Below are positions 41,209 to 49,497 of a stretch of DNA of 64,000 nucleotides, in pieces. Positions within the stretch are counted from its first letter, which is position 1; every line of letters starts with the position of its first letter. Origin of the DNA: DASQFI01 sp035633215 (GTDB lineage Bacteria > Acidobacteriota > Vicinamibacteria > Vicinamibacterales > SCN-69-37). Under the pieces are notes generated by a model that did not search any database, had not been told where the DNA came from, and saw only the letters and a list, made by a program, of their open reading frames with translations. The position numbers were made by a program, and so were the translations under genes. The stretch covers positions 1 through 64,000 of the forward strand of contig DASQFI010000047.1 in the NCBI GenBank assembly GCA_035633215.1. The letters run 5' to 3'.

Positions 41209-41933
41209 GGTTGCATTTCGAACGGCCAGCGCATGACCTTGCACCAGCCCGTGCACGCCCAGGCCCAGAGCGGTCCGCACATCGGCCAATCGAGGTCGAA
41301 CTCACAGGAGTACTGCTCGGAGCAGCTCAGCCACGGATCCGGTCCGATGTCACACGTGTCGATGTCGACGTTGCAGTTGCAGCCCGGGATGGCCGCCGAG
41401 ACGACGCGCCAGGAGCGGACGCGATCGGCAATGCGCTGCGTCAGCGGCAGCGCGTTGTGGCGCGGCGCGTCCTTCGAGCCGAGCGAGACGAACAGTTCCT
41501 CGGCGGCCTTCGGGCCGAGGACCGACACGGCGCGGTTGAACGTGCGCTGAATCTGCTCCCGCAGCTCGGGTCGAATCGGCGGCATGAAGGCGTCCGACGT
41601 CGCGATCTCGATCGCTTCCTCGATCACCGCCGCCTGCGCCGCCGTGAGCTCCGGGTGCGTCGACCGGTACTTGAGAAAATGGACGCGCCAGACCGCGGAG
41701 CGATCCTCGGGGCCGAGCGCGCTCAGGATCGCGCGCCGATACACGGCCGGGTACGCGTCAATCTGAAAACTGGCGTGCTGCAGCTCGTCGGGCGACAGCC
41801 CAGCGGTCCAGGCAATGGCCGCCTCGAGCGGGTCCGGCGTCTGTGCCACCGGGAGCAGCACGACCTCGGCCGGCAGAATCAACACACTGAGGACAGCGCA
41901 GATCGTCAGGCGTCGGCGCGTTCGGGGAGTCAT
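41205..41933 (-). CDS. Fulvocin C-like bacteriocin precursor
   Basis: A 242-residue exported protein. A signal segment (RRRLTICAVLSVLILPAEVV) is followed by a helical leader of about 150 residues with the segments FQIDAYPAVYRRAILSALGPE and LTAAQAAVIEEAIEIA, seen in the bacteriocin fulvocin C-related family. The C-terminal core has eight Cys at about 185, 187, 194, 204, 210, 219, 227 and 231, in the pattern CNC-x6-C, C, C, CGPLWAWACTGWC. Fulvocin C of Myxococcus fulvus is, as I recall, a 45-residue peptide with four disulfides and a similar CxC start and CG.GW end. No processing site is obvious; the leader-core border near residue 180 (VSAAIPG) is a guess. Confidence 0.75.
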   Translation of the reverse strand: MTPRTRRRLTICAVLSVLILPAEVVLLPVAQTPDPLEAAIAWTAGLSPDELQHASFQIDAYPAVYRRAILSALGPEDRSAVWRVHFLKYRSTHPELTAAQAAVIEEAIEIATSDAFMPPIRPELREQIQRTFNRAVSVLGPKAAEELFVSLGSKDAPRHNALPLTQRIADRVRSWRVVSAAIPGCNCNVDIDTCDIGPDPWLSCSEQYSCEFDLDWPMCGPLWAWACTGWCKVMRWPFEMQP

Positions 41934-42416
41934 CGGCGTCTCCTTGAGCCCTGGCGAAAAGGTGGGCGAGACGCTGACTGCAAGAGATGCGCCTTGTCTG
42001 GCCGAGCGAAAACGCTTCTGACGGAAAGCAGGATTTCAGGACTGTTACGGATCGGCGCGACGGATCTGTAGGCGCGGCGTCAAGAACCGTGAAGTGGAAA
42101 CCGTGAGAGACGACCAAACACGGCCCTCAAAAGCAGCGAAGTACCTCCGCAAGAACTGCGAAGGAACCGTTGTCTGGAGCCGTGAAGTACGCAGTCAAGA
42201 ACTGAGCAGTACAAGAACTGCGAAGTACGCCTGTCTAAAACCGCGCGAAGTACGGCCCGGGAACCGACGGGAACAAGACCAGCGAAGAACCGGGGAAGAA
42301 AGGCTCTTAAGTACTCCTTCGTCAGCTGCCGTACTTCAACGTCAGCTCCCGCACCTCAGCGCCAGCACCGTACTTCAGCGATAGCGCCAGTCCTTCTGCG
42401 ACACGTCCGCCAGCGA
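41934..42416. repeat. 480-bp gap with degenerate short repeats before the bacteriocin gene
   Basis: No gene is seen. From about 42070 to 42400 the DNA is made of short repeats: GAAGTAC at about 42139, 42184, 42222 and 42247 with companions AAGAACTGCGAAG (42151 and 42213) and AACCGTGAAG, and then the inverse GTACTTC at about 42331 and 42371 with CGTCAGCT and TCAGCGCCAG units. The first half and second half are therefore partly inverted copies (CGAAGTACGG against CCGTACTTC). On the minus strand this is the leader of the bacteriocin gene. Confidence 0.6.
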
Positions 42417-45314
42417 CTATCGTACGTGCGGCTGTCCAGAAGTGATCCATCCCGACGCCGTCTCAGCTTTCAGATAGTGCCCGAACCACTCGAGAATCCG
42501 CTTCTGATAATCGACTTGGTTTTTCTTCTGACGCAGGCCGTGATCTTCTCCGCTGTACACGAGCATGACGACGTTTTTCCGGGCGCGGCGGCCGATGTTG
42601 TAGAGCTCCACGGCCTGGTGCCAGAAGACCGTGCCGTCGTTGTCGCCCGTCATCAGCAGCAGCGGCGTCGTCATGTTTTGCACGTTGTAGACCGCGGAAT
42701 TGCGCACGTACGCCTGGAAGTCCTCCCAGAGCGGCACCTCCATGCGCTGCTGGCCGGTCTCGATGTGATCGGTCTCGGCAATCCCCGAGCTCCAGTGATG
42801 GTTGCCGTAATTGCTGACCAGGTTGGTGATCGCGGCGCCGGCGACCGCCGCGCGGAAGACGTCGGTGTGCGTCGCAAGGAACGCCGTGTCGAAGCCGCCC
42901 CAGGAATGCCCGACCACGCCGACGCGTTTGGGGTCGACGAGGCCCATCTGAGCGACTCGCTTGACGCCTGGCGTCACGCACTCGACCACGGACAGGCCTG
43001 GTTCGCGCGGACGGAACACGATGTCCGGCTGAAAGACGAAGTACCCCTGCGTCGTGAAGACAGACGTGTTGTAGTAGTCACGGTCGGAGGGCGCGACGTA
43101 ACGATGAACGCCGTCCGACAGCCGCTCGTAGAGATACACGATCATCGGGTAGGGCTTACCCGCCTGATAGCCGGCGGGGTAGTAAAGGGCCCCCTGCAGA
43201 CGCCGGCCCTTGTCCGTCTTGTACTCGACGATTTCGCTCCGTCCCCACTGGAACTTGCTTTGGAACGCGTTGGTAGTCGTGACCTGCCTGGCGTTCTTGA
43301 GATCCGGGCCCGCGATGAACAGGTCGGGAGAGTCGTCATAGTCCTGCGACATGTACGCGAACACCGACGAACCCTTCGCGCGCGCGAGGCCCGTCACGCT
43401 CCTGTCGAGCCACACCAGCCGTTCGACGCCGTTGTCGGGCATCAGCCGGCCATATCCGGACTTCTTGGACCAGATGCCGAAAAGGCTGACGTAGAGCGGC
43501 GCGTCGAGGTCGATCCACTCCTCGTCGGGATTGACCCGAACATACCGGTGACGCACCTGCTCGGCGGCCCCGTCCGTGAGCCGTGAGGCGCGCGTGCCGT
43601 CGGCGGCAACCTGCCAGAGATCGAACTTGTCATACAGCACGACCGCCGCGTCGTCCTTCGTCCATCCGGCCAGGCCGAAGGCAGGTTTCTGCTTGATTGT
43701 CGCGTCCGACTCGCGATCGACGAACGACGTGGCGACGGTTTTCGTGATGTTGCGAACCGTCCGCGACGTGAGATCGATCGTCCAGTACTGATCGTCCTCG
43801 AGGAACAGGACGTAGCGGCCCGTCGGGCTCACCTGCGCGTACCGGTCATCCACGCGGTCCTTCAGCTTCGTCCGAGCGCCGCTGGTGAGGTCGACGACGT
43901 ACAAGTCGGCTGCCGGCCGGCCAATTGACCGATCCATCGCGTAGGTGGCCCATTCCTCGACGTAGGCGACATTGGGCCGCTGCGTCGGCGCGACTTGCTC
44001 GGTCCAGCTCTTGCTGAGCTGAACGAAACGGCCGGAGTCGAGGTGCCAGGCCGCGATGAAGTTCCGTCTCCGATCGGCGACGGCGGTGAGCTTCTGCTTC
44101 GCCATCACGTTGACGTCGGTCCAGTGCCAGATGTCGACGCCGGCCGGCTCGTCCACTTCCACGGCCGAATTGGATCCCGATCTCGGCGACGCCGGCGGCT
44201 CGGTTCCGCTCTCCGGCGGTGTCGTGCCGTCCCTGCCACCCGATGCTGTCGCACTGGCCCCGCGACCGCGGGCCGGAGCCGGCGGTTTCTCCGCCCATTT
44301 CGCCAGGCCAACGAACACGACGCTGCCATCTTCGGACCAGGCCGGTCGACGGAACGAGACGGTCCGCATGCCGCCCGGCACGCCGGCGACCGGCGTCGGA
44401 TCGAACTGCACCCGCTTCTCGTTCGACGCGCCGAGGTTGCGCCACGCCAGCCCGACGTACGTCGAGCCCTCGCGCTTCTCGTCGGTCTTCGCGCGCAACA
44501 CGGCCAGGTCGGCGCTCTTCTCGCGCCAGCTGAGGCCGACGTACGTCGCGGCGTTCGAATCGAGCACCTTGAGAATCGTCGTCTTGGGATCGAAGAGATG
44601 CACGCCGTTGCCGGTCTTGCCTTCAGCGCTGATCGTGAGCGCGAGCAGGTGGGTGCGCTCGTCGTTTTGCCAGCTGTACTCCGCGATGTTGCCGAAGGTC
44701 GTGTCGTTGCCGGTGGCGAGGTCTCTGACGATCAAGGTCGCCGCGGTGGGCTCGTCATCAGGAGCCGTCGCGCTCGCGGCTGCGGCCGCAGGTCCCGTCG
44801 ATCCGCCCGGCTGCGCCCCGCCGCCACCAGCGCCGCCCTGTCCCGCGGGCGTGGGCGGATACCGGCGCATCGCCAGATAGGCGCCGTCGCCGCTGAAACT
44901 GAACGACTGCACGCCGTCGATCGTTGTCATCTCGCCGCTCGTGAGGTTGAGCAGGCCGAGCTTGTTCTGGATCGGCCGCCGCTCGGTCCGCATCCGTTCC
45001 TGTTCGGTCTCCGAGTAGCCGAGGCTGTAGGCAGTCCATTTCGAGTCGGCCGAGAAGGCAGGCTGCGCGCCAAACGCGGCGACCTTCGTCGTGCCGTCGG
45101 CAATCTTCAGGAGGCGAAGCTCGTTATTGCGATTGCTCCGGGCCAGGGAATAGGCGAGCCATTGTCCGTCAGGCGAGAACCCGCCGCGGGGCCCCGCGGG
45201 CGTGATCGACTCCCACTGCCCGTAATCGGCCCGTGTGACCGGCGCCTTCGTTTGCGCGCCTGTGACGATGATCGACAGTCCCGAGACGACGACGAGCGCG
45301 AGCATCCGGCGCAT
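42417..45314 (-). CDS. S9 family serine peptidase (prolyl oligopeptidase/DPP type)
   Basis: A 965-residue exported peptidase. ATG 45314 is preferred over GTG 45323 because GGGAGGTG lies 7 bases upstream. A signal peptide (MLALVVVSGLSIIVTGAQ) precedes a long WD40/PD40-type beta-propeller (about 30-700) with a Gly-rich insert (about 145-180) and a Pro/Gly linker (about 340-370). The alpha/beta hydrolase domain has the nucleophile in GVVGHSWGGFD (about Ser804), the acid in GDNDGTVFW (about Asp893) and the base in GEDHGLRQ (about His925), all intact. It would degrade peptides in the periplasm. It is last in a four-gene coupled operon. Confidence 0.92.
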   Translation of the reverse strand: MRRMLALVVVSGLSIIVTGAQTKAPVTRADYGQWESITPAGPRGGFSPDGQWLAYSLARSNRNNELRLLKIADGTTKVAAFGAQPAFSADSKWTAYSLGYSETEQERMRTERRPIQNKLGLLNLTSGEMTTIDGVQSFSFSGDGAYLAMRRYPPTPAGQGGAGGGGAQPGGSTGPAAAAASATAPDDEPTAATLIVRDLATGNDTTFGNIAEYSWQNDERTHLLALTISAEGKTGNGVHLFDPKTTILKVLDSNAATYVGLSWREKSADLAVLRAKTDEKREGSTYVGLAWRNLGASNEKRVQFDPTPVAGVPGGMRTVSFRRPAWSEDGSVVFVGLAKWAEKPPAPARGRGASATASGGRDGTTPPESGTEPPASPRSGSNSAVEVDEPAGVDIWHWTDVNVMAKQKLTAVADRRRNFIAAWHLDSGRFVQLSKSWTEQVAPTQRPNVAYVEEWATYAMDRSIGRPAADLYVVDLTSGARTKLKDRVDDRYAQVSPTGRYVLFLEDDQYWTIDLTSRTVRNITKTVATSFVDRESDATIKQKPAFGLAGWTKDDAAVVLYDKFDLWQVAADGTRASRLTDGAAEQVRHRYVRVNPDEEWIDLDAPLYVSLFGIWSKKSGYGRLMPDNGVERLVWLDRSVTGLARAKGSSVFAYMSQDYDDSPDLFIAGPDLKNARQVTTTNAFQSKFQWGRSEIVEYKTDKGRRLQGALYYPAGYQAGKPYPMIVYLYERLSDGVHRYVAPSDRDYYNTSVFTTQGYFVFQPDIVFRPREPGLSVVECVTPGVKRVAQMGLVDPKRVGVVGHSWGGFDTAFLATHTDVFRAAVAGAAITNLVSNYGNHHWSSGIAETDHIETGQQRMEVPLWEDFQAYVRNSAVYNVQNMTTPLLLMTGDNDGTVFWHQAVELYNIGRRARKNVVMLVYSGEDHGLRQKKNQVDYQKRILEWFGHYLKAETASGWITSGQPHVR

Positions 45315-45319
45315 GGTGT

Positions 45320-46615
45320 TCACCTCCCAAACCGGGGATTCACGATGTTGTTGAAGATGGAGCCGAACCGGTAGCTCAGGCCGATATCGAAGCTCACTTC
45401 GTAGCCGCTCTGGAGGTCTCGGAGACGCAGCAGCACCTCCTCAGGCGTGGCGCCCCGCAACGGCAGCGACAACTGGTCGCGCACGCGCGAAGCCGACCCC
45501 TCCACATTGAGCGACAGCCCGCGCGCCAGCCGAAGCGAGAGATCTCCACCCGCCTCGAGCCGGTACTTACTCAGGTCGTGCAGGTACTGCGACCATTGCG
45601 CGCGTGCCTCGAGCGTGCCCCAGGGCTGCCGCTGTTCGAGCGTCAGCGAGAGTTCGTGGCCCGGCAGCGTTTCGCGCAGCTTGCCGAACAGCGTGATCTC
45701 GTTGTACGAGCTGTGCGCCACGCCGAGGGAGTACTGAACGCGAAGCTGCCGGGTGGCGTACTGCGAGTAAGGAAAGACGCTGAACTCCACGGTGGGGGCG
45801 GCCGTGGCCGACACCTCCAGGTTGCCGAACGTCGAGGTCCGCACGTTGCCATCGAGGCCGGCCGACCAGTGCTCGCCCAGGCTCTTGGCCACGAACCACT
45901 CGACGCGTCGTTCGCGGCGTGTGACCTCGAGCGGTTCTTCGTCTTCCTCATCAAGATTGAAGCGCTCCTGGGAATGGTCGAAGCTCGCGCCAAAGCTCAT
46001 CTTCCAGCGTTCGGTCACGCGATCGGCGCTGAGCCCGAAATCCACGCTCCAGTCGCGCTGGCTTTCCTCGGCGTTGATATCGCTGCTGCCGTTCACGCCG
46101 AACACCCAGAAGTTCCATGGATCGCGGGATCCGGCGGGCGGCTCGTCCGATTCGGCCGCTTCGATCGCGAGCTTGATATCGGAGGGCAGGCCCTCTCGCG
46201 CCAGATAGGCGAGGAGTCCGACGCTGACCGTCCGCAGCACGCCGCGCCGCCGCGTGTCTTCGGTGTCGGCCGACAACGAGATCGATCGCAGCTCGTGATC
46301 GATCCCCTGAAACCGGCCAACGCCGACGAACCGGAGCACGACCTGCCGTCCGCCTCCCCCGGTTTCCTGGCTGCTCGACAACAGGTGCACGTCGGCGTCC
46401 TCCCGTTGCCGGACGAAATCGACCCACTTGATTTCCTCGCGCAGGTAATCGGCGAAGCAACTGTCGCAGTCAAGAAACACACGCAGCCTGCTGCCGGCTC
46501 GAGCGGGTGTCGTGGTCTGGCCGGCAGGTGGAGGTTGCGCCTGGGAGGTATCCGCGGCGAGAAAACAGAGGGCGGCAGCGGCGAGAATGCTGATCAAGCC
46601 TGACGAGCGTGTCAT
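45320..46615 (-). CDS. Outer-membrane beta-barrel-like protein, unknown function
   Basis: A 431-residue exported protein. The signal peptide (SGLISILAAAALCFLAADT) is followed by a small domain with LRVFLDCDSCFADYLREEI, where two Cys of CDSC are near a YLREEIKWVDFVR helix, and ADVHLLSSSQETGGGG, RFQGIDHELRS. The rest, from about residue 180, alternates aromatic and charged residues as in an outer-membrane beta-barrel (WNFWVFGVNGSSDIN, KMSFGASFDHSQERF, SFDIGLSYRFGSIFNN). The first domain is a pattern I know from proteins of unknown role in several Gram-negative groups. Its ATG overlaps the stop of the molybdopterin gene (TGATG) and its stop is 5 bases from the S9 start. Confidence 0.7.
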   Translation of the reverse strand: MTRSSGLISILAAAALCFLAADTSQAQPPPAGQTTTPARAGSRLRVFLDCDSCFADYLREEIKWVDFVRQREDADVHLLSSSQETGGGGRQVVLRFVGVGRFQGIDHELRSISLSADTEDTRRRGVLRTVSVGLLAYLAREGLPSDIKLAIEAAESDEPPAGSRDPWNFWVFGVNGSSDINAEESQRDWSVDFGLSADRVTERWKMSFGASFDHSQERFNLDEEDEEPLEVTRRERRVEWFVAKSLGEHWSAGLDGNVRTSTFGNLEVSATAAPTVEFSVFPYSQYATRQLRVQYSLGVAHSSYNEITLFGKLRETLPGHELSLTLEQRQPWGTLEARAQWSQYLHDLSKYRLEAGGDLSLRLARGLSLNVEGSASRVRDQLSLPLRGATPEEVLLRLRDLQSGYEVSFDIGLSYRFGSIFNNIVNPRFGR

Positions 46616-48801
46616 CAGGACCGCAGGCCAGTCAACGCCACGGGCAGCGCCTCGGGCACCGTCCCGAACGCCCGCACAGCGCTCCCGATCGCCGGCGCCA
46701 CGCAGACGATGGGCGTCTCGCCGGCGCCAGCCGATGGCAGGTCGGTGCGATTGAGAAGGATGATCTCGATCGGCGGGACATCCTTGAATCGAGGCACGCG
46801 ATACTGCGCCATTGTGCCGTTCAGGATCTTGCCGCCGGCGAACGTGACGGCCTCGAAGAGCGCGCCGCCCAGTCCCTGAACGATCGCGCCTTCGACCTGA
46901 TTCTTCAGTCCATCGGGATTTACAATCGCGCCGCACTCGAAGACCACCGTCAAGCGCTGGATCCTGAAGCCCTGAGGATGACGAGCGGGTCCGCCTCCCT
47001 GAGATGATGTGTCCCGAACAACCTCGGCCGCGGTCGCAACGTAGCCGCCCTTTTCGAGACCGCACGCGATCCCGAGCGCGGCGCCCGCGGTGGCGGCCCG
47101 AGGCCAGCCTGATTTCTGCGCGGCTGTGGTGAGGACCGCGCGCAAACGGGCGTCGGTGATGTGCTTCAGCCGGAACTCGAGCTGGTCGACACCGAGCCCG
47201 CGCGCGACCGCGTCCATGTGCATCTCGCGCGCGTAGTGGTTGGCAGTCGCCGCGAGTCCACGATACGAGCCTTGCCGCAGCGGCGAGGCCGAGCCGTGAA
47301 ACGCGACGCGCTGATTGGGAACGGAATATGGCGTCTGCAGGCCCGCCGTGCCGGAATTCCAGTTGTCGAACTCCCATGACACCAGCCGGCCATCGGGTCC
47401 GACGCCGGCGACGACGTCGATGACGCCGGCGGGCCGGAAGTAGGCCCACATGAATTCCTCGGCGCGCGTGTAGACCAGCTTCACGGGCCGTTCCGCGGCC
47501 TTCGCGAGTCGCGCGGCTTCAATCGCCTGCTCGCCGGTGTGCTTGCCGCCGTACCCGGAACCCATGTCCGGCACGATGACGCGCACGCGATCCTCGGGCA
47601 GCCGGAGCGCCTCGGCCACTTCCGACCGCACGCCGAACGGCCGCTGGGTGCCGGTCCACACCGTGACCTTGCCGTCCTGCCACTCCGCGACGGCGGCGCG
47701 CGGCTCGAGCGGCACGTGCGCGATGTACGGAATCTTGTAGCTCGCCTCGAACACCTTCGCGGCAGCCGCACGCGCCGACGTGACGTCGCCGCGCACCGTC
47801 GGCGCCGATCCGCGGCCACCGCCGCCGGCGGCAGACGCGGGCGCCTGCTTCAGGTGTTCGAAGATGGTCTCGGATGTCGGCTGCCCGGGTGGAACGCTCC
47901 ACGTTACGGAGACGGCCGCGGCGGCCTGCCTGAGCGCGCGCTCGTCTGGTGCCACCACGCCGATGAAGTTGCCGTCGCGGACGACCGTCACGCCGGGCAT
48001 GGCCTTCGCGCGCGTGTCGTCGACTGACACCGGCTCAGCGCCAAGCGCATCGGGTCTGATGACGCGGCCCATCAGCATGCCCGGACGCTCGAGATCGGGC
48101 GTGAACGCGTGGCGCCCCGTGACGATGTCGCGCCCGTTCACCTTGCGCACGGCCGTACCGCGCGCGACCCACTGGTCAGGCGGCGCCACCCGAACGTCGG
48201 CGCCGACAACGCCGGTCAATTGCTTGCCCCTGGTCAGCTCGCCATATCCAGCCGCGCGCCCGTTCGAGGCGACGACCCGTCCCGCATCCGCCTTGAGCGT
48301 CGTCCGATCGACCTGCAACTGCGCCGCAGCCAGGTCGATCAACATCTCCCGCGCCGCGGCGGCCGCTCTCGCGAGTTGGGGCGCCATTGCCGGCGTCGTG
48401 CGCGATCCAAACGTTCCTTGATCAAAGGGCGTGAGGTCCGTGTCAGCCATCACGAAGGCGATCGTCGCGAGCGGCGCGCGAAGCTCATCGGCGATCACCT
48501 GCGAGAGCGAGGTGCGGATGTTCTGGCCAATCTCGACTTTGCCCGTGTAGGCGGTGATGCGCCCGTCCGCGCCGATGTGAATCCAGGACGCGAGATCCCC
48601 TGGCGCTGGTCGATTCTGAGTCGCGCGTCCTGACTCCTGCGCTTCCGCGTCCGGAAGAGTGGCGACGACGAGCAACCCACCGCCCATCGCCGTGAGGATG
48701 CGCAGGAAGTCGCGCCGGTCGACGTCCGGCAGCTCGAAAAGATACCGCCTCGACTCCGAAAGCTCGTACCGTTCGAGTTCGGGTTCGTGGTCCTGCGTCA
48801 T
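46615..48801 (-). CDS. Molybdopterin subunit of an aldehyde/isoquinoline oxidoreductase
   Basis: A 728-residue molybdenum hydroxylase large subunit of the xanthine oxidase family, IorB-like. A Tat-like leader (VDRRDFLRILTAMGGGLLVV, about 28-47) indicates export with cofactor. Segments WIHIGADGRITAYTGKVEIG, GTFGSRTTPAMAP, VPLEPRAAVAEW, TGTQRPFGVRSEVAEAL, DMGSGYGGKHTGEQAIE and the late SAGAGETPIV with cofactor-binding Gln/Gly residues are in the usual order. A Gly-rich loop (about 395-405) is an insert. It needs the 2Fe-2S subunit, whose gene overlaps it by 4 bases (ATGA). The substrate is probably an aldehyde or N-heterocycle and is not deducible here. Confidence 0.92.
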   Translation of the reverse strand: MTQDHEPELERYELSESRRYLFELPDVDRRDFLRILTAMGGGLLVVATLPDAEAQESGRATQNRPAPGDLASWIHIGADGRITAYTGKVEIGQNIRTSLSQVIADELRAPLATIAFVMADTDLTPFDQGTFGSRTTPAMAPQLARAAAAAREMLIDLAAAQLQVDRTTLKADAGRVVASNGRAAGYGELTRGKQLTGVVGADVRVAPPDQWVARGTAVRKVNGRDIVTGRHAFTPDLERPGMLMGRVIRPDALGAEPVSVDDTRAKAMPGVTVVRDGNFIGVVAPDERALRQAAAAVSVTWSVPPGQPTSETIFEHLKQAPASAAGGGGRGSAPTVRGDVTSARAAAAKVFEASYKIPYIAHVPLEPRAAVAEWQDGKVTVWTGTQRPFGVRSEVAEALRLPEDRVRVIVPDMGSGYGGKHTGEQAIEAARLAKAAERPVKLVYTRAEEFMWAYFRPAGVIDVVAGVGPDGRLVSWEFDNWNSGTAGLQTPYSVPNQRVAFHGSASPLRQGSYRGLAATANHYAREMHMDAVARGLGVDQLEFRLKHITDARLRAVLTTAAQKSGWPRAATAGAALGIACGLEKGGYVATAAEVVRDTSSQGGGPARHPQGFRIQRLTVVFECGAIVNPDGLKNQVEGAIVQGLGGALFEAVTFAGGKILNGTMAQYRVPRFKDVPPIEIILLNRTDLPSAGAGETPIVCVAPAIGSAVRAFGTVPEALPVALTGLRS

Positions 48802-49322
48802 GGCGTGTCGCGCCCGGCTGTCGTCGTGCCGGCTGGTTCCGACGTCCGCGACTTCATCTTCATCTTCACCGCCGCAAGCTTGATCGCGGCGACGATGCGC
48901 GGGTACGTTCCGCAGCGGCAAACGTTGCGATCCATGAGCTTCGCGATGTCTTGATCGGTCGGATTCGGCACGGTCCGAAGCAGACCGATCGTCGCCATGA
49001 CCATGCCAGGGGTGCAGTAGCCGCACTGGAACGCCTCGGTCTCCAGAAAGGCTTCCTGCACCGCATGCAGACCGGCCGCGCCAGCGCCAATCCCTTCGAT
49101 CGTCGTGATGTTGGTGTTGGCGACCGCGCCGAGGCGCGCAACGCATGACCGAGTGACCTGGCTGTCAATGAGGACCGTGCAGGAGCCGCAGTGCCCCTCG
49201 CCGCAGCCGTACTTGCTGCCCGTGAGGCCGAGCTCGTATCGCAGGATCGAGAGGAGGCTGTCGGCCGCGTCGCCTTCTATTTCGTGGCGCTGGCCGTTCA
49301 CACGAAGGATGTGTCGGGCCAC
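48798..49322 (-). CDS. 2Fe-2S subunit of the molybdenum hydroxylase
   Basis: A 174-residue iron-sulfur protein of the IorA/CoxS family. The N-terminal plant-ferredoxin-like domain has the cluster motif YGCGEGHCGSCTV and a fourth Cys in TRSCVA, and the C-terminal domain has CGYCTPGMV and NVCRCGTYPRI for the second cluster. It passes electrons from the molybdenum site. The C-terminus (TSEPAGTTTAGRDTP) is a short tail beyond the usual end. It has a GTG start that lies about 5 bases after a good -10 box, so translation would begin on a leaderless mRNA. It is first of the four-gene operon. Confidence 0.93.
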   Translation of the reverse strand: MARHILRVNGQRHEIEGDAADSLLSILRYELGLTGSKYGCGEGHCGSCTVLIDSQVTRSCVARLGAVANTNITTIEGIGAGAAGLHAVQEAFLETEAFQCGYCTPGMVMATIGLLRTVPNPTDQDIAKLMDRNVCRCGTYPRIVAAIKLAAVKMKMKSRTSEPAGTTTAGRDTP

Positions 49323-49327
49323 GCCTC

Positions 49328-49357
49328 ATTTTAGTCCCGGCCGGACCACTCTCGTAA
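49328..49357 (-). promoter_or_regulatory. Promoter of the molybdenum hydroxylase operon
   Basis: On the minus strand TAAAAT (49328-49333) lies 5 bases before the GTG start, with TTACGA (49352-49357) 18 bp further up. The -10 match is good and the -35 match poor. A leaderless start follows from the spacing. Confidence 0.45.
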
Positions 49358-49497
49358 TTGGCCCGCAAAATCGTGATCGCGCGGGGCGAGCAACACCCTG
49401 ACCGGCGTCGTGCGGCGCCGAAAGAGACCGAATATTGGCGGTTCTATAACGGGCTTGATCGGGTACCTGTCTTGCCTCACTCCAGCCGAGCGTCTAG

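Noticed and set aside
37000..42000. MATE gene as dedicated bacteriocin exporter
   Set aside because: The precursor has its own Sec-type signal and the MATE gene is on the other strand; position alone does not support it.
42090..42400. Possible CRISPR array
   Set aside because: The repeats are 7-13 bp, degenerate, irregularly spaced and partly inverted; no 24-37 bp direct repeats with unique spacers and no cas genes are present.
46616..47449. N-terminal extension of the barrel protein frame
   Set aside because: It overlaps the molybdopterin gene in another frame; the signal peptide begins at 46615.
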